Of a stretch of 64,000 nt of DNA, positions 48,420 to 60,715 are shown piece after piece (the stretch's first letter is position 1; every line of letters starts with the position of its first letter). The stretch covers positions 15,864,727-15,928,726 of the forward strand of contig CM056743.1 of assembly GCA_029851415.1 (NCBI GenBank). Reading direction: 5' to 3'. The DNA is from Eretmocerus hayati. Taxonomy: Eukaryota > Arthropoda > Insecta > Hymenoptera > Aphelinidae. A model generated the notes under the pieces. It was given only the letters and a program-made list of their open reading frames with translations. It did no database searches and was not told where the DNA came from. Both the position numbers and the translations under genes were made by a program.

Positions 48420-49200
48420 AAGCAATGGCAACGATAGTCTTCAAGACTCCATTGAACAAGTCACCGAGTCGTTTTCTTCAGAAGCCTACACTGGTCTATT
48501 CGGGAATTCCACGTCAGAATTGTCCTTGAAAGATAATAGCATCGTGGAAGGATTCTCCATCGAGGACAATGAGACAGTTGTTGCAACTAACTTATATTGG
48601 TATACATCAAGTTAAGGTGTCATGAATAAGAGATCATCATGTCACTCCTCGTCACGGGCAAGACTCTAGAAGGATTTCAATGCTTGGTGGTCACAAGGTG
48701 CGTTCTCTTGTTTCATCAAGTGGCCCATGTGACCTCCAAGGTAATTCGAGGGGAAAAAATGGATTGCGCCGCTAGCAAACAAATAGCGCGACCCGGACTA
48801 ATTATATTAAATTCCTCATATTTCGTAGTATCTTGAGGTGAAGTTCAGCTGAAAAGAGGATAAGGCCTAGGAGATATCCAATTTTGATGAGGTTGCATAA
48901 TATTCGAGTCCAAAGGGATCGTTGAGATTCCCATTGTCAAGATCATTCTTGATGTTTAATCTGCTCACCAACTGGATGCCACAAGATTTGCCGAATCATA
49001 TTGAACAGCTCCCGAATGGATCTATCCTCACTGATTTAAAAATGCCAATTCTACAGAAAACGGATTCTCTGACCACCAATCTGGATTAAGCACAGCTCTG
49101 GCTGGAGGCGGGACTAGGATGAACAAGAATACACCTCAAAATAAATTTGCGAAGTTCTACCTTTCTTCCCATTTATGTTGAAATAATTAGAGTAATGAAG
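48420..49200. other. No supported gene
   Basis: A 66-codon frame at 48415-48615 is Ser/Asn/Glu-rich without a family match. Otherwise nothing. Confidence 0.4.
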
Positions 49201-49209
49201 TCTTTCTTC

Positions 49210-50720
49210 CTTGAACAATCTCATTATAAAATATCAAGCAATTCTGATGTCATCACTAATTTATCAGAATAATTCAGGGAGAGTATTGTATGTGATATTG
49301 GGAAGGTATAGAGGTACATTCTATAGATCTTGGTGACTAGAATGAGATGGTTGAGAAGATCCTGGATAGGGATCGAACTAGAATGAGGAAGTCGAAAGAG
49401 TTTCGAGCGAAAATTTCCGCACCGATACAATCTTTTCTCGTCGAGGAAGCAAAATATTAGGTCACGGTCTGTTTATTTTGGCTGAGGACATTATAGAATT
49501 TGGGAAATCATTGTACTGTGTCATGGCGGAGTCACTATAATGCATTTTGTCATCGCTTCTGGGGAAAATAATGGAAATCGATAATAATGACTCAAAATTT
49601 TCATGCAAACGTAAACAACTTTCCATGTAATAGCCATTTGGTTATATATAGAAAAATTATTGTTCAAGAATTGGAATGGAAAATTTCTATGCCATATGAA
49701 AAATTATCCCCAGGATGATGGATCAACATTAGGGTACTCATTTATAGAATTTTCTCGGAACGAGAGAGCGATGGAGAACTTGAATGGATTGGATTGAGCG
49801 AATTCTTTCCAATCATGGATACAGAGTTAAGTTATTGAAAGAAAATTCTGATCACAGTAAGCTGGGTATGATTTCCGGCTATGTACATTTTATTTCAAAA
49901 GATGATTTGAGAGAAATCAGAGGGATAAGTTGAAAGATTCTGGAAATATGCGAATAAGAGAAAATTTCCGAATCAGAATCCGAGTTAAAAAAGTTTGTAG
50001 GACCAGAATGAATTAGTGGATAGAGCTAGAAAGGATGAGCTCATTACCGGAGGGAGTTGAAAAATGCCTCAAAATTTCGAAGAGATTGGTCGAAGTGGTA
50101 ACGGAAGTTTGAGTGACATTGAAGGCAAAATGGAAGGATTTTCCGCTCGAAAATGTGAATACTAATCAAAACTCTGTATTAACCAATCTCTTCAGAATGA
50201 TAGCGGAATACTTGGACAACAATGAGTGACAATTAATCTCAAGAATCGCAAGTGTTAGAACTTTTGGACCCACAGGATCTGAAAATGGTTTTGAAATTTA
50301 GGTCATCAGTTGAGCGCGGAAGATAGTGATAAGAGTATGAAACTGTCAATATTCTGGGCCCATGACTGATTGATTGGGAATGAACCCCCGATATTTCAAA
50401 AAGATTGACTCAGGAATTCAGGAGGAATCGCGTGACAAAAAAAAAGACAACATACAGACACACGCACATACGGACATGAAGCAGGTGTTTGTCGGAATAA
50501 TTCACGGAGAGTGTTGTATATGAGATGAGGAAAGTAAAGGGGTACCATTTGATAGATCTCGCCGAGTGAGATAAGATACTCAAAGTGGACTCTGGATAAG
50601 GCTCAAAGTAGGGGGCGATACATGAGGAAATCGAAAGAATTATAAGCAAAAATCTCCGCACCCATGGGATACTTTTTCTTCGAGAAAGCGAAAGCAGAAC
50701 ATGGTTAGACTTATTAGATT
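49210..50720. repeat. Two diverged direct repeats (~260 bp, 1.25 kb apart)
   Basis: 49210-49485 and 50470-50720 align in the same orientation. Shared blocks are TCAGAATAATTCAGGGAGAGTATTGTATGTGATA / TCGGAATAATTCACGGAGAGTGTTGTATATGAGA in outline, GGAAGTCGAAAGAGTTTCGAGC / GGAAATCGAAAGAATTATAAGC in part, and TCCGCACC. Minus-strand translations are alike (LSLNYSDK and LSVNYSDK). An old duplication, possibly of a decayed coding sequence. Confidence 0.5.
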
Positions 50721-51330
50721 CCCAGAGTGATATATTTCATCGATAGGGGAATCCGTGACTTCAATCACTGCCTAATCTTATATGGGTTCGGTCTACTACA
50801 GTTTTCAAACCATCATTGGTAATTCGACACGTTGAATTGGTGCTTTTCAATTGGAAGGTAGCTGCAAATGAAGTTGTGATTCGAAAACTCTGTCGTAATA
50901 ATTTTCGATAAAACATTTTAATCGCGAGAACAAAAGCGAGCTAATTGCATGGAACTGACAGATGCTTGTAATGAAGAGAGTGCAAACCTGCCTCAAGATA
51001 TTAGTGGAAAAAGTCTCAAATCGCGGGAGGTCTTGCTTCATCATGTTGGTCTGCACCAATGCAAATCCTGAGAAGTTCATGGTTCCAATCTAAATCTTCC
51101 TCATTGTGCATAAATTCCAAATGCTTGTTCAGCGATCTCATTCCAAAAACAATCATCACTCTCCGACTATTCGTATTTTTCTCGGGGGTCATGACACTTC
51201 AACTCAATAGAATGCCTTCCACAATCAGAATTATGACACCCGAAGATCAGGACGATCATTACGACATTTCTCAAAGGAGAGTGCTCAGAGAGTTGTATCA
51301 TCCCTGAGTTTCCGTAGTTTATCAAGTAGA

Positions 51331-51648
51331 ATGATTCCAAGATTTACCAAATTTTCGCGAGCCACACATGTTCCCCTGATTCCTATTCAAAAACCATCCA
51401 AAGATGTCCCCAAGGATACATTCCGAGATGCATTCCCATTCAAGCGAAACAGGCTACCACGAGCAGTCTTGGTTGGTTCAAGAAAGTGTATGAAAATTAC
51501 AGATGGCTCGTTGGATGCGATCAATAATGAGATAATCTCGGAAAATCAAATTTTTGATCCTCACGAGCAGGATAGTAGATTATTTAATGAGTTTGTAGCG
51601 GAAAAATGGTCCGAACTCCAAATTCGTTCATTGTACATATTTCTATGA
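51331..51648 (+). CDS. Uncharacterised open frame
   Basis: A 105-codon frame from an ATG to a TGA, with mixed, globular-looking composition (IPIQKPSKDVPKDTF near the N-terminus, FNEFVAEKWSEL near the C-terminus). The same frame is free of TGA back to about 50957, interrupted only by one TAA and one TAG. No domain is recognised. It could be an exon or a decayed gene. Confidence 0.25.
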   Translation: MIPRFTKFSRATHVPLIPIQKPSKDVPKDTFRDAFPFKRNRLPRAVLVGSRKCMKITDGSLDAINNEIISENQIFDPHEQDSRLFNEFVAEKWSELQIRSLYIFL

Positions 51649-51659
51649 ATTTTCTCGTA

Positions 51660-54500
51660 TCATCTCATTATGAGAAAAGTCCGCACCAGGTGTACGCTAT
51701 TCATTCTCCACGGGCCTTCCTTCTCCACGATACCATAACCACCGTTTGTCGAAATTGACCCACTCATATCCAACCGCTCAGATTCTCTTAACTCGTCACA
51801 TAACGCCGTGAATTAGTCGTAACCAGAGGAATACTGAGATGATCATTCAAGGAACATATTTGAACGAATATAACATGCAATTTTCAATACCGCTGTAATG
51901 GATATTCAGGGAAAATGCAAGCTGAGAAGTTGTTATAACATTCGAGTGACATGTTTCCAATCTAAGTTGAAGGTGCAGATTGACATTATGAGTGAAATGA
52001 AAATGATCTGCATGACTCTTTGTCCAAGTTTTCTATTACAAGTGTGTTATTAGAGAATGTGAGTTTTCACTCATGAGGAATTGATCATGAATCTCTCCAT
52101 GACTATTTTTCGAGTTGATTCAGAACCACTCCACGTTCATTGGATGAATATTTCATTCTCCAAGTTTGCTCAAAGTGCTTCATGAATTTGGGAGTCCAAT
52201 AGCTCAACCGGACAATCTGCTGAACGAAGCTCTTCATCAGAAACGGTTTCCCAAAGTACGTATGGATGCATTAAGAGATATCTCGGATTGCTCATATCAG
52301 AATTCCTATCATTGAGCAGAGACAAACGATAGCGTACGCAAGGCTGCGACTCACACCACCTATAGAAAGCTCAAAGCAATACGGCTTGCACACATATAAT
52401 ACACAGCCATCTATAGAAATCTCTAATTTTCTGCTCGAGCCTGAGAGAGCTTCATTAGCTCGAGTATATCTCGAATATGTTGACTGATGCGGTAGGGTAG
52501 TTGGCTCAGCGTACGCCTTTTGAGTGACTAGATTATGTAAGCCCAAGCCCTCGTGCAGGGAGGTTTTTAAACGAAACTCTGAGCAGTCGGGGTCGATTGA
52601 ATTTGCAGGAGAATTGAGATGGTGAGAGGCAGGAGGGTAGAGAGAAAAGGAGAGGAGGAAGAAGGGGGAAACTTTGAGAAGGGTGACTTGGCCCAGATCC
52701 GAGGTTCTTGGCTCGCCACCTCGGTGCGTATTTTCCCTTGGTGCGCATATAAATTTAGCTGCATAGCTGATCGACCTCGCATACTACCATTCCCCAGCCA
52801 CCGAGTTTGAGGAATGGCCTCACTTCAACATTCAGAAACATTTCTTGTGACTCTATATCTTGTTCCCTTCTTGGTATCATGAGCTGTGTTTCAAGCTCTA
52901 TCACTGGTATATGATCGCCACGTTTGTGGATTTCATCCAACACTGGAGGTGGAGTAGACCCAAGAAATTCACTCAATATCATGCACTTATTTCGTAATCA
53001 TCATTGTGCAGATGAGTCCATGTATCAGTGAATGAATGAAAACATTTATAAAATTCCAAAAATCTTCTCAGTTTATCATTGGAGTCATTCATATTTTGCT
53101 CGATCATGAAATTCAAACTTGAGACCAAGAATCTAACCTCTTATTGCGCTAGTGATCGTATGGAAATCTCTTCATTCGTTCATATCTACTTTTTTCTTAA
53201 AATGTTAACAATGGAGCATTGAAAAATTCTGATCTTCCCAGGTTGACTTTAATAGAATACTCTCAGATCAATCATCCCTGGTAGAAATGTGACCATTTTT
53301 TTGGCCACCTATGCAATATATGAGCAAAACAACAAAACCCAGTGATTCGTGCGTTACACCCTTTGACATAGATTTTCCATAACCAATGGCTATATATCAA
53401 CTCCGCGACAAAGCAGACACTTTTTTCGAGATCCCACAATCAAGTTGTGATGAGCTTAAGACTCAGAGCTGGAATAGAGTGGAATGGTGGCCCATGAGAT
53501 TTGAAAAATCATGGAATTTTCCGCGTGACATGGGTTCTTCCCCTCAGTGTTGAGGTCGGCATTTGAATGCAGTCTGAGGTATCGGTATGATCTTTGCGGA
53601 GAAATGATTCCCTAATTTGAGGCTACAAACACCTTGGAGCCCAAGAATGAGCTTCCAATAGGGGTGAAACGATCCCCTGTTGATGACGCGTGACTACTTT
53701 TCGAAAAGAGAAAAAAATTGACGATATTTCTCACCCTACGAAGACGTAGTCTGACCAAATATCTCTGCGAATGACATTCCATTCTTCATAAAAAAAAAAC
53801 AGAGGAATGTAGATGGGTCGGGTCCATGTGTATCGAGTTACGTTTGATTAGTAAGCGCATTACGCTACCAGGAAAAGATAAGATCGCTTGACGGAATCAT
53901 GTTTTTAGAAGTGCACCTGAACAAGACGGCTCAAACCTATGCGGTTTTGCTAATGATCTCTCACTTTCATCGTATTTAATACGAAGTGAGGGACTGCGTA
54001 ATCCGATATCTCGTTGTTTGATCGTACGAGCTACTTTCCCCATTTTTCAAGGGGATTTTCGGGGATTACATTCCTGGAAAACTCTTGAATGACGTGTCTA
54101 ACATAACTCCAACGATCTCCTCGAGTTTTCTAGTGATGAGTGCGATACTTTCCATCCCCGTCAGTGGTCCATTGAGTGATGATCGAGTGTATCCGTGTAT
54201 GTGGCGATAGCATTGCTCCTACAGCCATTTCCCGGTTTTTCTGTCCGAAGTCACGCTGTTCCATGGAAATCAATCACGCGAGTGGATTTGAGTTCTAGAT
54301 ACCGATAACTGAGAGTGTGTGAAACCGGAGTAATATGCGATGGGGGGATTTTTCAAAGTTTTTTTCCTCCCAAATCACCACGTTTCGTGGATCTGCTCGT
54401 AATGATATTGTAACAATGCAATGAGGTGAGACTTCGCCAGTTTCTAGACAAAAAATGCTCACCTACCACGGATGGATTTCGGGATATAATATAATATAAT
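51660..54500. other. No supported gene
   Basis: AT-rich, with a GA/AG-rich stretch at about 52625-52680. No conserved motif, RNA gene or clear repeat. Confidence 0.45.
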
Positions 54501-54616
54501 CAACTTGATCAAGAATGGGAAAGGTATCGAGTTTGATTGCTCATTCCTGCGATGAAATGGTTCTGGACTATTTCTATTTGAATAGTGGAGATGTTAACTT
54601 TGCCTCCGATCGAAAA

Positions 54617-54755
54617 TCAGATGTCCTGGTTCAATCATCTATTTTGTGCAGATTACCGCATAACAAACGCAGCCAATTCTTGAGTGCACAGAAAATGCAA
54701 GATATTCATTCAGAATATATGTCTCGGCAAGCCAAAATGCGCAGCCAGAGTTTAG
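54617..54755 (-). repeat. Isolated relative of the 182-bp satellite monomer
   Basis: The plus strand here resembles the reverse complement of the satellite at 18994-20316. TGTCCTGGTTCA, CAGCCA-TTCTT, AAAATGCAAGATATT and, best matched to the diverged edge monomer, GGCAAGCCAAAATGC all occur in order. It lies over 34 kb from the array. The overlapping 85-codon frame (54515-54772) is probably not a gene. Confidence 0.6.
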
Positions 54756-54894
54756 CAACGACAATAATTTAGCAACGACAATAATTAGGAGATAGCCGGC
54801 ATTTTTATTTCAAGTAGTGAACAGATTTTATTTATAGATCATCTACGCAACCGTCCGCAGCAAAGTATAGGAAACCTCCGGGAATGCAGTGTCG

Positions 54895-55110
54895 CGTTAC
54901 TCCGTGAGAGCGAAGCTAACGCGACGAAACGTAGCACCTGTGCAAAAGACATGTATGAACGCCGCGTCGCGTTTGGTAGCAACTAACTTGACGTACCGCA
55001 GCTCTGCTGCATATACTTTACTGTACCTTTTTCTCCACGATCGAGTAGCTAACGTGATGTATCGTAGCTTGACAATGTTTGGTATAGGATGGAACGAGAC
55101 GTGGCGCAGA
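54895..55110. repeat. Short diverged repeats around CTAACGTGACG
   Basis: Three imperfect units: AAGCTAACGCGACGAAACGTAGC (54911), AACTAACTTGACGTACCGCAGC (54980) and AGCTAACGTGATGTATCGTAGC (55049), each about 70 bp apart. They sit just upstream of a TATA-like motif. Confidence 0.55.
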
Positions 55111-55214
55111 CAGTAGCAAACGGACCGTCTCGTTCCGTATATGTACTTTTATAAGATATGCACGCACCGTGACGTTATTACATTTTCGTTCTTTTTTTTT
55201 TTTTTTTTTGAAAC

Positions 55215-55255
55215 TATAAAAAGGGAAACGCCGTGGTATAAGGATATAGTCAAAA
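55215..55255 (+). promoter_or_regulatory. TATA-type promoter candidate
   Basis: CTATAAAAAGGG at 55214, preceded by a T-run and followed about 35 bp later by an AGTCAAA initiator-like site. The three short repeats at 54895-55110 could be upstream elements. The first downstream frame (55464-55730) has no recognised product. Confidence 0.3.
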
Positions 55256-55869
55256 TCCGGCATCTTGTCAAGGAGCATCATCCGCGTTCATTGCGCACGA
55301 GTTCCCGACACGCGTAAAGGCCCGGACGCCGCGGTGTCTGTTCGAGACCCTCCTCGAAACCAAGTCGATTTTTTAATTCGCGTCGTTTCGCATTAAAAAC
55401 TTATGTGTGTGTGAGTGTGTCGAATCAGAGGCATCCGTGATATGTAAAAATTGACTCTTTCAAGTGTTATATATAAAGTGCAAACTCCTTCATTTGAAAA
55501 GACTTATCGTTCATCGATCCTCCACCTCCTCTCCGTGCGGACCGATAACTAATTTTGTTCCAAAGCATTATCGAATATTCGCGATCCACGGCAAGGCACG
55601 AGAACATTGCTGCAGCATCCTCGAGTTCCAGCACGTGACTGCGGCAAACGCCCAGCGCACCACGACGACGCCGAACCCAGTTGTTCCTGAACCGTCCTTT
55701 TTCTTTTCTTTTTTATATTTAATGAAGTAGAGCTTTTAAACAACCGTTCTCTTCACCTGCAAAGAGAACATCTTATTCTCTCCAACCGAGAACGACACCC
55801 CTTTTGGCAAGGCTTATCACTCTTCACCACGAAAGTGGAACTTTCTCTCCCAAAACAATAGCACACTCC

Positions 55870-56770
55870 ACATGATTCAGTGTCAGTGCGCAAAGTTAAG
55901 AACTGAAAAATCACAATATGAACTTGAGTGTTGATATTACTGATGAATATTCTTTTGACATTGGACTTCATATCGGCATTTGTTAAGGATAAAATGTTTC
56001 CTGGAATTCATGTAAACAGTTGGTACCTCCTTCATGATAACAAGAGTGACCTTGTTGCTCAAGGTAAATTTTTCTGAAAAAGAAGTGCACTCAACAGGGC
56101 TGTTATTTTCCATTACAAGGATGACGATTCTTCTCAATAGAGATGAAATATTGTCTGCACGACAATAACATCCTGTACATAAATCAGATTCAGTGCCCAA
56201 AGTCAAAATTTGAGAAATTAAGATATGAACATGAGCTCAATATGATATTTGTCTATCTCACTGCTCAAAAATGTCTGAAACTGAACATCATGTGAATAAT
56301 CGGTACCTCTTTTATGATAACAAGAGTGACATTGTTGCTCAAGGAAAATTTTTCTGCTTGAGAAGTGCACACCTGTATACAATGCTGTAATTTTTTTCAT
56401 GAGAAGGATGACAATTCTTCCTAGCAGAGATTAGATTTTATCTGAAAAATAATAACATCTTCTGCATGAATCAGATTCAGTGCCCTAAGTCAGAGTTTTG
56501 AGAATTAAAATATGGACTTGAGCTGAATAATTATATTTGTCTATCCCATTGCTCAAAAATGTTCAAAGTCAATCTTGGAAAATTCTTCGACATTGGACTT
56601 GATTGCATTTGTTGTGGATGGGATTTTTACTGGAATCCCTGTAACAAATCTGGGCCTCATTCATAATGGTAAGAGTAATCTTGTTGCTAAAGGTCACTTT
56701 TTCTGGACGAGAACTACCAACCTCTAGACGAGGCTGTTATTTGTCATCACAAGGACGACATATTTTTTTG
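55870..56770. repeat. Three diverged tandem units (~280-350 bp)
   Basis: Markers AACAAGAGTGAC/GGTAAGAGTAAT followed by TTGTTGCT recur at about 56039, 56319 and 56669. CAGATTCAGTGCCCAAAGTCA-type sequence recurs at about 55875, 56187 and 56476. Identity decreases from units 1-2 to unit 3. Confidence 0.6.
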
Positions 56771-57168
56771 CACCAGTAGCATCTCACACATAATTATCCT
56801 CGACAAATCATTCTGAATCTCAAACTCAGCATGTAGAGTCAAACACTGAGCTATGAAAGCATAAATCACAATCGAACTGAGATTTCCATCTTGCCCATTG
56901 CTCAACAATCACTCATGTCTAGCTGGAAAACTCTATTGAATAATAAGATAAAAATCTTCATTGATTCATGAGAAAATGTAGAATCAATTGCATTTGTACA
57001 AGCTGTACCTCTCTAATCAGAACCATTGCAGGTCCAACAAGTTGATCATTGTTCATGTATTTAAGAATATAAACCACTCTAGCAAACATGATGGTGGCTA
57101 CTCAAATTAATTAGCGAGGTGATGATCGAATCATTGACATGGTCATATCGAAAGTTTTGAGACAATGA

Positions 57169-57490
57169 ACAATTCACTCATCAGTCGAAGTCGATTATTG
57201 CATTTTCGTTGGAGCTATTGCCGATAGAAGTCGTTCGAATTTGAAGGAAGTCGGAAAAGCATCGATGGATTCTTCAGAAAGATCCGAATTTGTATCATCG
57301 ATTTTTTCACGAGAATCAAAGTTTCAGTAGCAGCATTAGGCAAAGATGACTATCTTGACATTTTTTGCAAAGAAATCAAAATTTTTAGAAGCTGGAGAAT
57401 CATTGGAGGCACTTCAATGTGAAAACTGTGATCATCCACCTCGGAGTCATCATTATTTGAAAACATATTCTCTCCTTGAATTGCATTGAT
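57169..57490 (+). pseudogene. Possible coding remnant with two in-frame TAGs
   Basis: A frame of good composition (DYCIFVGAIADRSRSNLKEV at the start, FLEAGESLEALQCENCDHPP later) is open from a TGA near 57168 to a TGA near 57490. It is broken only by two TAG codons close together at about 57327 and 57336. A CATCAG acceptor-like site precedes the first residues. No family recognised; could be a decayed exon. Confidence 0.25.
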
Positions 57491-58004
57491 ATACATCGTG
57501 GAATATCATTGAAATGAATAGATAATGCGGAATCTCAAGTCATTATTACGTGTGATTGAGGAAACATGTAACGATGATACGCCACTATACCTTGAATCAG
57601 TCAATGTGCGAATATCACTTCATACAAAAAAATCTGGGGGTAGCATATCACAGTGCTGAATAATGACATCTAGATACATGTCATTACATTGTGGATAAGA
57701 ACTCCCCATCTATCAAGGATCACCTAATAGTGGTCAGCATAAAGGTGACATTTGGAGACTATGGCTCCAAATGTACACAAAATTTAGTGGTTTTGAATTC
57801 AAGAATTATATAATTCATCCTTGCGATTGAAAATTTGAGCACATGGAATATGACACGTAAGCAAGAATAACTGATCTATAAACCGGAAATAATGAAATAT
57901 ACTGTCTCATCGACACCTCGATACGATGCCTCGGTGTTTGTCACTAATGTTTATGCGATGTCGGCCAGTTATTCCTGTTCATGGCACACAGTCATTGGAA
58001 GAAA

Positions 58005-58490
58005 TTAGGTAGCAGTTGTATCATACGAAATTCTGAGAATAAATGTCGATTTGGTCAAAACTTGACGATTTGGAATCTGGAATGCTGAATTTCTGATGGA
58101 GTTTTCCATCAAACGTTTCATTTCAGAAGGAAGTTCATTTCTCTTGAAGTTATTCGCGTAGAGAGCTTCAGGAACTGAGCCATTAAATGAGCGAAAACTG
58201 TTGTGGTCTACGTGAGCATGAGGACTTGGCATTTCCACATGACCTGGTTCCGATGGAACGACAGGTGCGATGAATTCAGATATCTTCTTCATGATTGGTT
58301 TTGGTGCGCTTGCGGTTACGCGAGTCTCTTTAGTTTTGTCGGCACTTACTTCTGCTGGGAGGAAAGGCGTGCGAGTACCTGATTTCTGTACTTTCTTCTG
58401 TTCCGGTACAATTGTAGGGGGGAGATACTTGACATTTTCTATCAACTTGCTGTGGACTTTTGATGTTACCAGAAGACTAAATTTATACAT
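58005..58490 (-). CDS. Uncharacterised protein, 161 codons
   Basis: A 161-codon frame, the longest unrecognised minus-strand frame apart from the mirror image of the repeat exon. The central part is rich in Pro, Ser and Lys (PPTIVPEQKKVQKS, APKPIMKKISEFIAPVVPSE) and the C-terminal part looks more globular. No domain is recognised. It lies 30 bp downstream of, and in the same frame as, the ORF at 58521-58796, separated only by a TAG. The two may be parts of one reading frame interrupted by a stop, or two compact genes. Lacking homology, it may also be non-coding. Confidence 0.35.
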   Translation of the reverse strand: MYKFSLLVTSKVHSKLIENVKYLPPTIVPEQKKVQKSGTRTPFLPAEVSADKTKETRVTASAPKPIMKKISEFIAPVVPSEPGHVEMPSPHAHVDHNSFRSFNGSVPEALYANNFKRNELPSEMKRLMENSIRNSAFQIPNRQVLTKSTFILRISYDTTAT

Positions 58491-58520
58491 TTTCTTGCAG
58501 CCAAGATAAATGAGAGAGGA

Positions 58521-58796
58521 CTACTTCGCGAATTTCGCTTTTTCTATCTTGGATACTTCGTCCGTCAATTCTTCAATTGTAAAACATTTCATTACAACAT
58601 TATCTTTTGTTCCTTGTTCAATTTCTGAATTATTGATTAGCGAGTAGTAACTTTCCCCTCTGAAAAGGGCCAAACAGTGCTCGATAAAACCTGTGAGTGT
58701 AAAATCTTCTTTTTTTCCTTTCAAATCAAAATCTTTGATCCCCATAATGACATAATCTGCTCCATAGTGTGATCTGTTTTTAAATAAAGCGGACAT
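58521..58796 (-). CDS. Uncharacterised protein, 91 codons
   Basis: A frame starting at an ATG, with charged and hydrophobic residues in normal proportion (YGADYVIMGIKDFDLKGKKE; TIEELTDEVSKIEKAKF at the C-terminus, possibly helical). Fifteen bases upstream, in the same frame, a TAG ends a further open stretch that reaches back to about 59024 and contains GRGTPGGYETANDLLIYFIN. A splice-acceptor-like TTATTCTTGCAG lies inside that stretch. So three open segments in one frame are separated by two TAG codons. Confidence 0.35.
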   Translation of the reverse strand: MSALFKNRSHYGADYVIMGIKDFDLKGKKEDFTLTGFIEHCLALFRGESYYSLINNSEIEQGTKDNVVMKCFTIEELTDEVSKIEKAKFAK

Positions 58797-58811
58797 CTTT
58801 CTTGATCTTCC

Positions 58812-59024
58812 CTAAGCACTTGCTTTCTTTTGCTCACTCTCATCCTGCAAGAATAAGTTCATGTTCTTATCGAAGTTGATAAAATAAATAAGTAGATCAT
58901 TTGCGGTTTCATATCCACCCGGAGTTCCCCTTCCGACTATTCTACGTACATCAACACCATGGCCATTTGTCGACTGCAAGTATCCTTTGCAGGGCGAGTT
59001 GCCGCATCGGCCTGGTGGACATCT
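58812..59024 (-). pseudogene. Upstream segment of the same minus-strand frame
   Basis: About 70 open codons in frame with the ORF at 58521-58796. Coding-like near its end (ANDLLIYFINFDKNMNLFLQ, then DESEQKKASA before the TAG). Its start overlaps the beginning of the plus-strand proline-rich exon, so at least one of the two is not a full gene here. Confidence 0.25.
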
Positions 59025-60108
59025 TCAGCCAATGCCGCTACCATCGCAGTCGAGGCGAAATGTGAGCGATTTTTCCGGTCAGGTTGCGGCTCTCCATCAG
59101 CGAGAGGGCCCTCGACCGCCGGTACAAGCAACAGCAACATCTGGGCCAGTTCTGAACAACTACTATTGGTCCAGTGTCGCACCTCATCAGGTACACGGTA
59201 CAGCGCCGCTTTCGTCGTTGCAATCCCAGTGTGGGCCAAACGGGGGCGATTTTTCTCATCAGGGTGCGGCTTCTCACCAGCGTGAGGGCCCTGGACCGCC
59301 GATACCAGCTACAGCAACATCTGGACCAGTTGTGAACAGCCATTCTTGGCCCGGTGTGGCACCTCATGAGGTACACGGTCCTGTACCACCTTCGTCGCTG
59401 CCGTCCCAGTGTAGACCAAATGAGAGCGATTTTTCTCATCAGGTCGCGGCTTCTTCTCAGCGAGAGGGCGCTCAAACGCCGGTTCAATCGACAGCAACAT
59501 CTGGACCAATTTTTAACAACTATCCTTGGCCGAATGGGACAGCCTATCAGGTGCACGGTCCTTCACCGCCTCCATCGCTGCCATCACAGTCTAAGCCAAT
59601 GGAGGGCAATTTGTTTTGGCAAGGCACAAATTCTCATCAAGAAAAGTTGCCTCCACCACCGATGCCACCCCCAGCAAGATCTGATGCATTGTCGGAAAAT
59701 TATTCCTGGCCAGGCGTAGCAGGCCATCAATTTGAGACGCCTCCACCGCCGTTGCCGCTGTTATCTCAGCCCGGGCCAAATTTCAGTTGTGCTCGGCAGC
59801 GCGAGGCATCGCAACGGCCAGAGGGTCCTCCACCGCAAACTCAATTGTCATCAACATGGAGGCCATTCTCAGGCAACCATTCTCGATCGGGCGTCACAGA
59901 ATATCGTCACAACGGCCCGCGACCACCAGACCAGTCCGGGCCAAACAGAGGGAATTCACCGTAGGAAGGTGCGTCAACCCATCATGGTTCGTTCGGATTG
60001 TCCACCTCTATTGATGTGACTGTGCCTCCGCCACCGATAGCAAGACCACCTGCATCGGGACAGTGGATAGCACGGCAAAATGAGCTTGCTGTAAACCCTT
60101 TTAAGAAA
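58993..60108 (+). CDS. Proline-rich exon with 60-residue repeats
   Basis: Best host-gene candidate. The open frame follows a splice acceptor (TATCCTTTGCAG, ending 58992). Bases 59101-59960 are built of 180-bp units in perfect 60-codon register. Each has REGP-x-PP, then TATSGPV-N-N, W-PGVA-H, VHGP-x-PP, SLPSQ and a DFSHQ-AA type end; later units are more diverged and richer in Pro. Keeping the frame over five units suggests selection on protein. A TAG interrupts at 59962-59964, but the frame stays coding-like (VPPPPIARPPASGQWIARQN) to a donor AAA|GTGAGT at 60108. Function unknown: a low-complexity, probably disordered protein. No signal peptide or membrane segment is visible and exon 1 is not identified. 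Confidence 0.5.
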
Positions 60109-60715
60109 GTGAGTACAACAATTACATAATTCCACGAAACTTTTCTTCGATGATATATTTGGATACAACGGTGGAGAAATAGATTATTTCGAATCGGAGA
60201 TGCAAATAATTTTTTGCGCCCGAATGGCGGGTTTCCATTCTGAGCCGCAGGCAAGGGTCGGAATCATCACGAGGATGCGAAAAATTGATTCGACTTCCGT
60301 TCCTGGAAGTTAATTTTTGATCAGCTAAGAATGAAAGTAGACAAACCTCGCAAAGTGAAATGTATTACCCATGGTGTATCGGAAAAAAATTAAGTAACTT
60401 GTATCGACCTAAACTTTTCGATAAACTGTGAGTGAAAGTGAATAGATCATGTGCAAAGTGAAAAGTTACGTCCAGATAATCAAGTGTCATGATTTTTGTC
60501 TTACTGGTGTATAACTCTTAGATATGAGAATGATATTCTCCAGAAAAAAGTTGACACGACCGAATTAGTCCAAAAAATCATGTTCCGTAAGGTTGTTCCA
60601 TTGTTGTATATACATCTTGTTTGGGTAGCTGTCGAGCCCAAACACAAATTTTTCGGGTAATGTAAGAGGTATTGCACGACAGTGTAGATGATTAATTGTT
60701 TTATTCTTGTTGCAG

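Noticed and set aside
57700..59024. Compact minus-strand ORFs as an endogenous viral gene block
   Set aside because: Close packing is suggestive, but no recognisable viral protein motif is present and the in-frame TAG codons link the ORFs as one broken frame.
59038..59556. 172-codon minus-strand frame opposite the proline-rich exon
   Set aside because: It is the mirror of the 180-bp repeats; the plus strand has the more protein-like, Pro-rich composition and splice sites.
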